Origin: Ampelocalamus luodianensis
Taxonomy: Eukaryota; Streptophyta; Magnoliopsida; Poales; Poaceae
DNA: 64,000 bases
Direction: 5' to 3'
Assembly (NCBI GenBank): GCA_036346255.1
Contig: CM070622.1
Location: 29,228,751-29,292,750 of the forward strand
Shown here: positions 26,001 through 36,138 of the stretch, in pieces
How the letters are laid out: each line of letters opens with the position of its first letter
Position numbering within the stretch: the first letter of the stretch is position 1
Program-made: the position numbers and the translations under genes
Notes under the pieces: model-generated
Told to the model about the DNA's origin: nothing
Database searches by the model: none
What the model saw: the letters and a program-made list of their open reading frames with translations, nothing else

Positions 26001-27180
26001 ACCAAGCGCGAAGCTTGATACTTACTAGAACGCCAGAAGCTCGTGGGGCCGAGCTCATCGGAGGCGAGACGAAGACACCACCCTTGGCGATTCACCGACG
26101 ACAAGGATCCGGGATGGCCAAAATGGACGCGGCACCGAGTGTGGTTCACGATGGTGAGGTTGTGGGCTCAAGGGCTTCTCCAACGCGGCAGCGCTACCTT
26201 CGTTTCCCTCTCCGGTCGAAACAAGAAATCGGGCGGAGATAGCACGAGAACGCAAAGGAGAAGAAGTGGGTGAGCTTAGGGCTTTTATGAAGTCACGACG
26301 ATGCCTCCCAGCCGGACACGAGGGCATAAAGGTGGCAGCGACGAGGTACGTGGCAAGCATGCGCGCACGGCCGCGAACTCCGGTGAGGTGCGGAGAAGAC
26401 GAGGCGGACTCGACGGTAGGGTCCACCTGTCAGCGACGGACGAAGCGGTGCGAACCGGTGGTTTGACTCGATCGGAAAGATGCTGACCGTTCGATCGCTC
26501 ATGGACGGCTGAGATCAGTGTATGCATTCGGACAGGTCGGTTGCGCACGCGACGTGGATCGTTCGATCTTCATCGGACGGTCACGATTGATTAGATTCAG
26601 CGGTGCGATTGGCGGTGCGACCGAGTCAAGTGGCGCGGTCGGACTCGAGTCGGGCTCGGGTTCGAGCCCGAGGAACAGTGTTTTCAGATTTTGATCTAAA
26701 AGACAGAGAAGGTTTGGGGAATTTTTAGACGTAGCTCCCGAGCTCCAAAAATTCTGAAATTTTTATGGGAACTTACTGGAACATAGAACAACCTTGTGAA
26801 ATTTTTCCAGGAGTTTTCATGTACTGCATTATTCTACAGAAAATTCACAAGCTGCTGCCTAAGGGTTTGACCAGATTTCTAAACTGGTTTGACTTGGGCA
26901 TTTGAAATAGCAAATAAAATCTAAAAATTATGAAATAATTCAGGGAGGTAGATAGGATGATCAAGATGATAGGAAAAATAATTTCAGAGGATGATCACAA
27001 GTTTGAAGGCTAAGAATTTGATGACAACAATTTCCAAACACAAGAGTTAACTTCTAGAAAATTGGAAATTGCTAGGGAAAATTTGGAAGACTTCCAATTG
27101 ATTTGAAGAGACAACAAAAGTTTTTATTTCTCCTCAAAATTTTACATTTGAATTACAAACCCTAAGTTAGGGCTGTTACA
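23020..27180 (-). repeat. 5' LTR of element A (4161 bp)
   Basis: Plus-strand ends are TGTGAGGACCC and GGGCTGTTACA, next to the PBS on one side and the AAAGA duplication on the other. It contains the LTR core at 23785-23850, the stem-loop at 23452-23472, a TATA-like box at about 26277-26291 and one GTGTATGCATTCGGAC word at 26518. Open frames of 85-150 codons inside are not conserved in frame between the two LTRs. Confidence 0.93.
26277..26291 (-). promoter_or_regulatory. Probable TATA box of the 5' LTR of A
   Basis: The minus strand reads CTTCATAAAAGCCC about 900 bp into the LTR, within an AT pocket in a GC-rich block. The same word occurs in the 3' LTR near 12273-12290. It is a plausible core promoter for the genomic transcript. 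Confidence 0.45.
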
Positions 27181-27940
27181 AAAGATAAGGACTAGCCACT
27201 TAGATGATGTGCTGCATTGTCCGTCATCGTTGTGCCATGTGGTGGCACTCACGCCCGTGCGTGTTGTCCGCGGTGTGGAGCTTGACGGCACCAAAGAGTG
27301 ATCAAAACGAGAACCCTGTGCGCCGTGGCTGGAGATGACTCCTAGCGGTGGCATGCCGGTGTTGAGCGGTGCAGCTGCTACGGTAATAGGCGACAACTCG
27401 AATGGGCAATGCTCTCGGCTAATGAGTGCACGCATTGGCATCTATGCGCTATTAGGGTCATACCGGAAGTAAGAGGATGGTTGGAGGTGGTCGGAGCTGG
27501 GCTGTCGATGGTGAGCTGCGGCGGCGAGGTCGGTCGCGTGTGGAGAAGGAACCCGGGTGAAGGAGCTCGAAGTCCAATGGTCGAAGAAGCTCTAGTGGTT
27601 CTAGGTGATGCTTCAGGTATGAGGAATTGGTCCCAGGCACAGAGAATCACCGGCGGGGCTTGGGCGGTGTTTCTGCCGGAGATGAGGAAGACAAATCGAT
27701 TCGGCCGCTTCTGTGATTCAAACACCGAATTGAGTGAGGGGAAAGGATTAAGTGGTTTGGGAACGCAAAATGACATGGTAGACGCGACACCAAACCCTTC
27801 ACAATGTCGCAGACGAAGGCGGTGGCGCACGGCCGAATTAGGTTTTGCGCTCTCGGAGCTCTAGAGCTTGATTGAGTAGTGGAGAAGAAATGAGGAGGAG
27901 CGTACTGGGTTGGAAAGGAGGATGCAAAGCCCTTGGCATC

Positions 27941-27950
27941 CTATTTATAG
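27941..27950 (-). promoter_or_regulatory. TATA box of LTR D
   Basis: The minus strand reads CTATAAATAG, a canonical plant TATA box, at a position compatible with the U3/R boundary of this LTR. Confidence 0.65.
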
Positions 27951-30301
27951 GTAGAGGTGGTGGAGATAGTCGAGGAGATCTCGGGCACGTGCGGGCACCC
28001 AGTGAAGCATCTCGACGTCGTACAGGCAGGGATGGGGCTTGCGCGGGCAGGGATGGGCGCAGAGGTTGATGGCGAAGCGACAGGAGTAGATGGAAACCAG
28101 GGGTGGCAAGGAAAACCACTAGCGCAGCGGAGAGCTCACGCGAGGTGCGCTGGAGCTCCGCGTCGCGAGGTGGAAGATGATCCCAGCGAAGGGGGCTCAC
28201 CAGTCGGTGAGGAGAGAGAGAGAGGTTAGATTTAGGATTTCTATTTTCTGTTGATTTCTTTGCTGATTTAATTCACTAGTCAAAATACTTCAAAATTTAA
28301 TGAAAATTTTTGTGTAAGCTTCTGACCTTATGTAGTTGATCTTGTAAATTTTTTAGATATTAATACTTTCTATGAATTTCTACAAAATTCGTAGAATTTT
28401 CTTTTTTTTGTGCTTTTATAGTTATTTTCCTAAATAAGACTTCGTATAAAATCTTGGGTGAATTATAACTGGGATAATAAGCCCAAAATAATTCTATCCT
28501 TTGAATTTATTTACTTTTTTTATCTATTTCTTTTTTAGCACCTTTTTGTTTGTAGTTCAAGTTTTGTTTTCAAATTCAAAAACCAAACTTAATATAGCAT
28601 ATTTCACATGAAAATGATCAAGGTAATTTCTCTAATGCATTTATATTAGATAATCCCAAATTAGGATTTTGAGATGTTACATATATTTATTTTGTTTTGT
28701 TCATTTTCTCTCTCGTTTAGACAAGGATTTCCAAAGTGCGGGAGCTAGATTTCAAGATTAGAGTGTGGTAATTGAGCAAGGCCAAGTAAAGTCGCAATCC
28801 TTTTATTATATTGAACCTATGTTTTCAAAAGTATATTGTTTTTATATCAAATTACATGTTATTTTTATATCAACTGTTTTTGGGACTAGTTAATCACATA
28901 TTTGTCATTATGCCACATTGATTATCTTGAATGTCATGTATCTTTTATCACCATAGGATGGTCATTACTAGTTGGACATAATTATACTACCAATATGGGT
29001 TGTTGTAGATATGCTTAGTTATATGATGGGCTCATCTTCACATGATCATGGTAATTTGACTTAATGAGATATGGAATTGTGGTGCGATGCCACTGTCATC
29101 AAAGTTTTTTGTCATGGCAAGGATTATCATTGGTTTTGGTTAAACAAAATGGTTTCATGCTCAAGCGAGTGATCGTGCATTAAAGGTAGTGTCATTCGCA
29201 CATTAGGATGAGGTAGTCTCACTTGGGTGAATGTTAAGGACCTAATCTTGTGTGCTATTGAATTAGGTCATATCGTACAACCACATGTACAATATGGGAT
29301 GAACCTGGCTATTAATTTGCAATATCTTAGCTTTGGAATTGCCTAGTGGTGGTGTGGGTTTCGGGATGGATGTAGACTCACATGGCGCAAGAGGGGGCCC
29401 TGTCTAGGTGTGATGCCATTTGATGTTGAAACCTTAGCGGCAGGACTGTGTTAAGATGGAATATCGTAAAGAATTTGTGGTAATCACTTAGTTGCACGTC
29501 CAAGGAAGTGTGTTATGGCTGGCATTATAAGTTGATTATCTCTTGTGGGTCAAATTGTACAACCTCTGTAGAGTGTTAAAAGCTATTCCAACAGCCGTGT
29601 CCCCGGTTATAGACAATACTTGGGGATTTCACACGAGGTATAGAGTTTTCATAAAATGTGTGGATGTTGGAATGGTTGGAAGGTGAATGGGATGTTCACT
29701 TGGTAGTTGGTTGGAAGGTGAATGAGATGTTCACTGGTTGTTTCAATGCAAATGTCTATTTTATTTATCTTTTCAATTACACTTTACAATCTATTTACTA
29801 TATTTATTGTTAACACTTGCTTTCTGCAAAAAGAACCATATGGCTATTCCTTTGTTCAAGTATTGCATGAATATTAATTGCATATTGTTCCCTACGACTT
29901 GTTGAGTACTTTATGTACTAATGGCTTCAAACATTGTTGCTCAGTTGAAGAAGGACAAGTTAATCAAGCGTTCTACGAGGAAGAATACTTTGAAGATTTT
30001 GCGAACTAGGATGCCCTCCTCACTCGATTGTCTGTGGTCATGTCGAATGGCCACCGCTAGTTATTTATTTCCATTGCAAGAGTTTCATTTGTTTCTTAAG
30101 TCGTGCGTGGCAAGTTAAGTAAACTTTGACAATAAGATCCAGTTGTTACTATTTATTATTAATTTGTTACCTTCTTAGTTATTTTGTTGAATGGATGTTG
30201 TTTCATCGATGTTGCTATCACGTAAGCTAGCTACTGATCATGGGGCTAGTTCAGAATACACAGAGTGTTTTGGATGTAGTAATCTGGGTCCCGACACTAG
30301 T

Positions 30302-30461
30302 TCACACTCATGGTATGTAGTTTATATGTGCAATGAGTGCAGGTGTTGGGACGGTCTTCACTTTTTCATTAACTCCTTAATTACATTGCATGCATTTCAT
30401 TGTCACTTTGAATAAATTTTTTAAAAAAATCCATCATATTATGTCATTTGATTTTACCAAT
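30302..30461. other. Unassigned spacer between LTR C and the hAT element
   Basis: AT-rich with short A and T runs (TTTTTTAAAAAAAT near 30418). It may be the continuation of the 3' flank of the LINE remnant to the right. No gene seen. Confidence 0.4.
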
Positions 30462-30469
30462 GTCAGCAC

Positions 30470-31524
30470 TAAGGGTGGAAATGGATCGAATACGAATCGA
30501 ATAATGCCCTTACCACATTTGTATTCGTATTTGTATTTTTAAATGAATACGAATTCGAATCGAATATCTACTCAATTCAGCCGGATACGAATATCCTACA
30601 CTTGAACGATAAATTCACGCATAATAAACTTATATAAAATGAGAATGGCAGCAACTTCGGTCATAATGAACCACTGTTTTTCGAATGAGAACACACTGCA
30701 TACTACATTCGTATGAGGTCGCTAGAGAACAGAGGCTAAACTGCCGGAGCCAGCAATAAGAACACACGTACAAAACATGCGAACAATATATAACTAAGTA
30801 TCGACTACAAAATGAAATAACATATGTTTAGCTCCAGGTCACAATGAGCTCTAATTTTCTTCCATAACCATAATGTTGAAATCATCTGTAGGTTGTAGCG
30901 CTGCAAGTACCTGCAACATAATGATGAATAATTGAGATATCTAATCAAATGTGAGCATGTAACAACAAAATAACCATAATCGATCTCTTTCACTTGCTTT
31001 ATCCAAATGTTTTTTCTCCTATTAGATAAATACAGTGAGAAATAGATGGAAGAAATCAACCAAGAGAAGAGCATAGGAGGAGATTGGTGACTTACAGAGC
31101 GGTGCTTACATGATCTAGAGTATCAATGCAGTAGGAGTCATTGGAGATCTGGAGTCACCTGCTCGCCCAGTCGCCCTAGCTCTGTCCTCTAGTCACTAGT
31201 CTGATGGGGTAACACAAGGGGGCACCAGGACAAGAAGGGTTAGTGTTGGTGGCTTTGGGTGAATGAGGTGTTGAATAGATGGGCTGGGGTGTGGGCTGGA
31301 CTGATGGGAGTTTTTTTGCACAGGTTAAATTTTAATGTGAATTCAGATAATATTTGTATTCATATTCGTATTCATAAACATTTCGCATACCACATTTGTA
31401 TTTGTATTTGCAAAAAAAATGGATAGTATTTGTATTCGTTTTTAATACGGATGCTCCACACTAGTGTTTTCTCGAACATGAATCCTAGATAAAACGAATT
31501 ATCCGCTACCATTTCCCACTCCTA
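30470..31524. mobile_element. Non-autonomous hAT transposon (1055 bp)
   Basis: Short imperfect terminal inverted repeats TAAGGGTGGAAATGG and CCATTTCCCACTCCTA are flanked by the exact 8-bp duplication GTCAGCAC (30462-30469 and 31525-31532), the hallmark of hAT transposition. Both subterminal zones are packed with GTATTCGTATT / AATACGAAT words, presumably transposase-binding sites. No hAT transposase or dimerisation domain is seen inside; the 89-codon minus frame at 30805-31074 resembles nothing I know. Confidence 0.88.
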
Positions 31525-31649
31525 GTCAGCACCAAATCTGTCCAAAAATACTTTGCTATACGAAGCAACAATGGAAATAGGACTAGGGTAGCCTCGGTGT
31601 CTACCTTGACCAATCTTGTGAATAACTTTGTTTAGATTAACAGATAGCT

Positions 31650-32041
31650 TTATTTGCTTTGGGGCATGATAAGATCGTCAATAGCCCAATTTAAAACAAA
31701 GTATGGAATTACATCCGGCCAAACAACAGTGACCGCCAAATCTAAATTTAGGCCATACTTAGCTAGTTCATACACAACTCTATTGCATCCTCGAGGAATA
31801 TTAGCCACTTTGCTTCCATGAAAGCCCCTTGAAGAAGCTCTCATGCCTCATTAACAACCGCGCTAACAGAAGAAAGATCATATTCTGCTGTTGTAGAACT
31901 ATCACTAGTACTACTGCATCAAGCTCAACCATGATTATTGCCATGCCAAGACCATAAGTTGTTTGTAAGGCACGAAGACAAGCTTCTGGCTCTGCCTGCT
32001 GGGTATGCTCCATGTTCCCCACACGCACAAACCACCTCCAT
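31650..32041 (-). pseudogene. RNase H-like (RVT_3) end of a LINE-type ORF
   Basis: The minus strand reads FDGGGLCVWGTWSIP, then in a shifted frame AEPEACLRALQTTYGLGM and VELDAVVLV. VANIPRGCNRVVYELAKYGL and a tail ending DDLIMPQSK before the stop follow. This is the plant RNase H-like RVT_3 fold (D at the first strand, E in AEPEACL, D in VELDA, then IPRxxNxxAHxLAK), normally the C terminus of LINE-type reverse transcriptases. At least two frameshifts. Its upstream partner, the zf-RVT segment, is 28.8 kb away at about 60.8-61.05 kb, so the gene was split by insertions. The sequence 31533-31649 is its 3' flank. Confidence 0.82.
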
Positions 32042-32049
32042 CGAAATCA

Positions 32050-33010
32050 CGAATGTTCCATGAGTTTGAGAGAACCCGGCCATCCTCCATTGCTTGTCGT
32101 ACCGAACCTGGTCGCGTAACTTTGACCACAGTGTAAAAACCGTCCCACTTGGGGGAAAGTTTGTTTCGATTAGACTGGGATTGGATGAGCTTCAATACCA
32201 AATCACCTATAGCAAGGCTACGAGGTTGGACCTTATGATCGTAGTATCTGCGCAGGGCTTGTTGCTAGACCACTGAACGGATTAAGGCTTGGTTTCGCTT
32301 CTCTTCGAGCAGGTTGATATTGTCCGCTCGATGTTGGTCCTGGGCAGAGTCGTTAAAGTTTTCGACTCATGCCGACCTGATCTTTAGTTCTGGCGGAAGC
32401 ATGGTTTCGGCACCGAAAACTAGAAAAAAAAGGGTGTTTCACCTATAGCCCGACTAGCAGTTGTACGAACTACCCATAACCGAGTAATCACGCATCTCAT
32501 CATGAATAGTTTGGCAGCTTCCGTTGTTATCGCAGTCACATATTTGGCTTCAATCCATTTTGTGAATGAATTAGTAGCGACAAAAATGAACTCGAAGCCG
32601 CTTGGAGCTTTGGGGAACAACCCTAGGATGTCGAGACCCCAGGTTGCAAAAGGCCAAGATAGAGGGATTGTTAGTAATGCCTGAGCCGGTTGGTGTATCT
32701 GTCTACTATGAAACTGGCATTGTACACATTTCTTAACAAGCTCTTTGGCATCGTAGAGGACTGTTGGCCAGTAGAAACCTTGTTGAAAGGCATTACCGAC
32801 CAGTGTTCTGTAGGGAGCATGAGTTCCACAGATGCCTCCGTGTATGTCATGAAGGAGTTTTAATCCTTCGCTTTGCGGAATACATCGCATGAGCACCCCT
32901 TGAGTGCCTCGTTTATAGAGTACTCCTCCGACCAAAGTATACATTTTGGCCTTTCGGATAAGCGATCTGCCTCGAGATCATCGTTGGGTACGGAACCCTT
33001 CTGAAGATAC
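32050..33010 (-). pseudogene. Element I integrase, internally deleted
   Basis: The minus-strand frame 32944-32420 starts YTLVGGVLYKRGTQGVLMRC and shows the HHCC zinc finger (HDIHGGICGTHAPYRTLVG, then CVQCQFH). GLDILGLFPKAPSGFEFIFV holds the first catalytic Asp. After MMRCVITRLWVV it jumps directly to RTTASRAIGETPFFF: the second Asp and the Glu region, present in element G, are deleted (about 250 bp). The C-terminal part continues in another frame near 32200-32060 (SPKWDGFYTVVKVTRP) and stops at the junction with LINE sequence. Not functional. Confidence 0.88.
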
Positions 33011-33844
33011 TCATAGATGGGAGTCATCCGGATAGGTATCCTCGTACACTAAAGAGGCCGTCTCAATAGGAGGTGTCTCTGGTTCTTCGACCAGAGACGA
33101 CCTCTGGAGATGTTCCAAGAAGACTCCTTTTGGTACTATGGATCGGGAAGAAGCCATTCGAGCAAGCTGGTCTACGAGAAAATTATCCTTTTGAGGGATG
33201 AATTGTACCTCGAAACCGAAAAAATGCTTTTCAAGCTTACGGACTTTCGATAAGTACTGAGACATTGTCGAATTAGAGTACTGGTACTCTTTTCCGACTT
33301 GATTCACGACTAGTTGAGAGTCTCATGTCACAAGGAATCGGCGAATCGAGAGTGCTTTCACAGCTAATATGCCAACTAGCAAACCTTCGTACTTTGCCAC
33401 GTTCTTAGTGGCCTGAAAGTTTAATTGTATGACATACTTTAAGGTCTCTCTGGTAGGAAATTCTAGGACCACCCTAGCCCCCGAGCCACTTAAAGTAAGT
33501 GACCCGTCAAAGTACATCATCCACTGGTCGTGGGAATCATACTGGGAATCCTGAACAGGTTCAGGATTTGTCCATTCGGCGACAAAGTCTGCCAAGATTT
33601 GGGATTTAATGGTCGTTCGGGACACGAAATAGAGGTCAAACTCCCTAAGTTCGACTGGCCATTTTGCCATGTGTCCTGTTGTTTTCCTATTCTGAATGAT
33701 CGCTCCTAAGGGAAACTCAGACGACACAACTACTTTGTGCGCCAAAAAATAATGCCACAGTTTCCTCGAAGACATGAGGAGGGCATATAGAAGTTTTTGG
33801 ACCTGAGGGTAACGCTCCTTAGGCCCATGTAAAACTTCACTTAC
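33011..33844 (-). pseudogene. Element I RNase H region
   Basis: The minus strand reads MSSRKLWHYFLAHKVVVSSE, FDLYFVSRTTIKSQILADFV and, in the same frame, WMMYFDGSLTLSGSGARVVL. The last holds the D-G-S start of a second RNase H fold typical of the Tat lineage. After a stop, 33307-33011 continues with GFEVQFIPQKDNFLVDQLAR. Tat-type elements carry two RNase H-like domains; the YFDGS segment fits the second one. The frame begins in element I sequence on the far side of G, at about 54179-54260. Confidence 0.85.
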
Positions 33845-33968
33845 GTAGTTGACGAGGATCTAATAATCCTTATTTTGCTATTTATCTGTAATTAGTATTA
33901 TGGGTAAATATGACGTCACACGGCTATTAAACATACCCATTATAGTTGTAAGGGAGAAGCCAATCAAG

Positions 33969-34138
33969 TGGTCGTAAGTTCTTCTACGACCACCCCCATA
34001 GTCGTAAGTCTTTCTACGACTCACATGTAATCGTAAGTTCTCCTACGATTACCTATGGTCGTAAGTTCTTCTACGACCAATACCTAGTGGTAAGGTTTTC
34101 TACGACTACCCCCTGGCCATAAGTTCTTCTACGACCAG
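33969..34138. repeat. TACGAC dyad array of the G LTR
   Basis: Six units of about 30 bp. Each is itself an inverted repeat of the type GTCGTAAG-N4-5-CTACGAC separated by short C-rich linkers. Units near 33970, 34001, 34031, 34059, 34088 and 34119. Arm changes are often matched (for example ATCGTAAG with CTACGAT), which preserves the dyad. Confidence 0.85.
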
Positions 34139-34355
34139 CTCTGTCACAACTTCTTCACAGTTAACTGGGCCCACTCGCCTGTAGGCCTAATTAATTAGGA
34201 GATCTGAGCAGTCAATATACGCAGTTATTCTCTTGAATAACTGCAGATAACGCACCATTATCTTTGACTGATAAGGAGGTTACTACTCCGGTGATTACTA
34301 CCATTATTACAGAATAATGAGGCGCCTCCTGACCTGGAACGACTACCTCTCCACG

Positions 34356-34367
34356 TATTATAAAAAG
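34356..34367 (+). promoter_or_regulatory. TATA box of the G 5' LTR
   Basis: TATTATAAAAAG, followed about 30 bp later by a purine-rich start region. The 3' LTR has ACTATAAAAAG at the same place. Confidence 0.65.
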
Positions 34368-34614
34368 ACTTCTTTCAGAGAGAAATAGGGAGGATTTTTG
34401 AGAGGCAATTAGTAGTAGTATAAACGCAAGTCTTTCCACTAATTGTAATGAGGTTACCCTATACAATACACATAGAAGTAGTGTTGTTATTCTCTCTAGA
34501 GAAGGCCCAAACCTGTATAAAAATCCTCGTGTCTTTTCTGTCTACGTGAACAATTGTGGAGACCCCCTGAATGAAACAATCTTTACGTCAAATTGATTCT
34601 AAAACACCGATAGT

Positions 34615-34632
34615 TGGCGCCGTCCGTGGGGA
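34615..34632 (+). other. Primer-binding site of element G
   Basis: TGGCGCCGTCCGTGGGGA starts three bases after the LTR end. It fits the TGGCGCC class of primer-binding sites used by Tat-lineage elements. I cannot name the tRNA with certainty. Confidence 0.7.
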
Positions 34633-34683
34633 TCTTCTGGTAATTCTTTGTCAACAGTTCTTTCTTTTCTATTTGATGCTTCC

Positions 34684-35203
34684 ATGGCAGGAGAGTGGAA
34701 CGAGGAGAACTAGTTCAACTTGGCCGATTACGCAGACATCGACATGGATGTCGGTTTCGATTACGAGCCGAGTATCGAGTCATCCGATGGTATTGCCGCC
34801 TCTGGAGATCTTCTATCAGATCTCGGAGACCACACCACCAGTGGAGTTGAGGAGGGATCGTTATCCCCCCACAATAGAACACCCAACTTCGAGACCAGCT
34901 TCCTCAGGAGGCAAGGGTCAACACGACTACAAACAGGGCTGTCCCAAGATAGACTCATAACACGACGAGAGTTTTTTCTCCTAGTGTTCGAGTCCCCTTA
35001 AGGCAGTATGACTTGGCGAGACAAGTTCTGAAAGCCATCATTCCATAGCTTCATCGGCACCTGATTGTCCTTTCTCTTCAGCTAATCCCGCAGAGGAGGG
35101 GGATCAAACACACTTTTCTTGCAAGTTCGATCATCCCATCGCAGGACACACCTGCGGACAGAGACGGTTATAACCCGGAGTTCCCCTTCCTGGAGGGGTT
35201 TAC
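34684..35203 (+). pseudogene. Element G gag, N-terminal part
   Basis: Begins MAGEWNEEN, then an in-frame TAG at about 34711, then FNLADYADIDMDVGFDYEPS and GDHTTSGVEEGSLSPHNRTP to about 35000. The homologous start in element I (minus strand, about 58060-57600) shows the same acidic, low-complexity opening. Gag is then cut at 35204 by copia F. About 1.1 kb of gag that element I has, including the capsid-like domain, is missing between this piece and the next one at 38185. Confidence 0.8.
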
Positions 35204-35582
35204 TGTTGGATCGCGGGAAGGCTACGATAGCATAAACAAAAATTTACCGCGCAACCAAGGAACCACCGCAAGTAATAGATCACGAGATTACCACTAGACG
35301 CGCCAACTCGTACCGGAAGTAGAGTCAATGTAGCGAGTTGAAGCAGTCGTAGTCATACTTGCCGCGCACCTTCTCCTCCTACTCTGATGAATGTCGTGAA
35401 TCGCGGATCGTCCCAGTGCTGATGCTTCGCAACAACACCTCCAAGGTATCCACACGTACGGGGCAGGGACACCACGCGCAGGAGTGCTAGCGCCGGCAGC
35501 GTGGTTGAGGAGAGCGTGGCTATTAGGGTTTCGGGATTTCTTCCAGAAAGATTGATCAATTATACCCTATGCCACCACCCCT

Positions 35583-35592
35583 CTATATATAG
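35583..35592 (-). promoter_or_regulatory. TATA box in the F LTR
   Basis: The minus strand reads CTATATATAG. Solo LTR H has TATATAAGG (53151-53159) at the matching place. Confidence 0.6.
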
Positions 35593-35824
35593 GCATCCAT
35601 ATTGGGTCCTCAACCTGAGGCTCATTAGGAACTCATGGCCTATAAGAATTCGGATCTCCATCCAAATCAAATCCTAGCCCTTTAAGTGTGTGACCCTATG
35701 GGTTCGTGTGTAATCGATTGTGACTGGAAACTCTTTCCGATCAAGAGTCGTCGATGGCACCTAGCGGCACATAACGATTCCCGAACACACACGTAATATA
35801 TCGGACGAACCTTAATACAATATG

Positions 35825-36138
35825 ATCTACGACTGTGTCCTCATCATTTACGACCACCGCGCCTTAGTCACGACTCACCCATAATTAGTTACAACTAGTT
35901 TGTAACTCACGACGACGCTTAGTATCTAACTACGACCGCTTGTAACTCCTTACGACTGGGCTGGTGATTATGTCCGAGTAGTCCATGACTAAATCGCATC
36001 TCCATACGACTCCAACCAGTCTACGACTTCAGCCAGTCTACGACTAGTTCGCATCTCCATACAACTTCGACCAGTCTACGACATCAGCCAGTCTACGACT
36101 AGTTCGCATCTCCATACGACTTCGACCAGTCTACAACT
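35825..36138. repeat. TACGAC-rich segment with 55-bp tandem repeats in the F LTR
   Basis: TACGAC or a one-base variant recurs more than ten times. The end of the segment is a clear tandem: CGCATCTCCATAC at 35995, 36050 and 36105, with CCAGTCTACGAC between. Solo LTR H carries a related TCGTA-rich stretch at about 52760-52945. Confidence 0.85.

Larger units (their letters stand above)
9007..27180 (-). mobile_element. Full-length Ty3/gypsy chromovirus A (Tekay/Del-like), carrying solo LTR B
   Basis: A complete gypsy element on the minus strand. Its 5' LTR is 23020-27180 and its 3' LTR 9007-18284 (interrupted by B). The exact target duplication AAAGA is at 9002-9006 and 27181-27185. Domain order on the minus strand is PBS, gag, protease, RT, RNase H, integrase and a C-terminal chromodomain-like tail. 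This order, the FIDD reverse transcriptase, the tail resembling SNHSEDEATWE and the very long TGTAACA LTRs point to the Tekay/Del chromovirus lineage. Without B the element is about 13.1 kb. All domains are recognisable but broken by many 1-3 bp indels. Confidence 0.93.
6568..28681 (-). mobile_element. Solo LTR D of a long-LTR gypsy element, interrupted by A
   Basis: Plus-strand ends are TGTCGGACCCCGG at 6568 and GAGATGTTACA at 28681, so on the minus strand it runs TGTAACATCTC...GGGGTCCGACA. The target duplication TATAT flanks it at 6563-6567 and 28682-28686. Element A splits it at 9007-27180 (plus the AAAGA duplication). Its own length is about 3.94 kb. It carries the LTR core at 7451-7504, the GAGTAC motif at 6962-6973 and a minus-strand TATA box at 27941-27950. 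No internal domain accompanies it. Confidence 0.9.
5133..30296 (+). mobile_element. Solo LTR C of a long-LTR gypsy element, interrupted by D and A
   Basis: The LTR starts TGTAACATTCC at 5133, is interrupted at 6568-28686, resumes at 28687 and ends GGGTCCCGACA at 30296. The identical 5-bp target duplication CTAGT lies at 5128-5132 and 30297-30301. Its own sequence totals about 3.05 kb. There is no internal domain, so it is a solo LTR left by recombination between two LTRs. It contains the shared LTR core (about 29547-29613) and the GAGTAC stem-loop (29904-29919) seen in the other LTRs. Open frames inside it (such as those on both strands at 5732-6171) are by-products of its CpG-rich 5' half. 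Confidence 0.9.
33850..34612 (+). repeat. 5' LTR of element G (763 bp)
   Basis: Begins TGACGAGGATCTAATAATCC and ends AAAACACCGATA. It matches the split 3' LTR closely. It contains a six-unit hairpin array at 33969-34138 and a TATA box at 34356-34367. The LTR of element I (58143-59050) is a diverged relative with a larger array. Confidence 0.92.

Noticed and set aside
27378..28229. Frames of 90-151 codons on both strands
   Set aside because: Inside the promoter half of solo LTR D; low complexity and no recognisable domain.
30805..31074. 89-codon minus frame inside the hAT element
   Set aside because: AT-rich, no similarity that I recognise to hAT transposase or other proteins.
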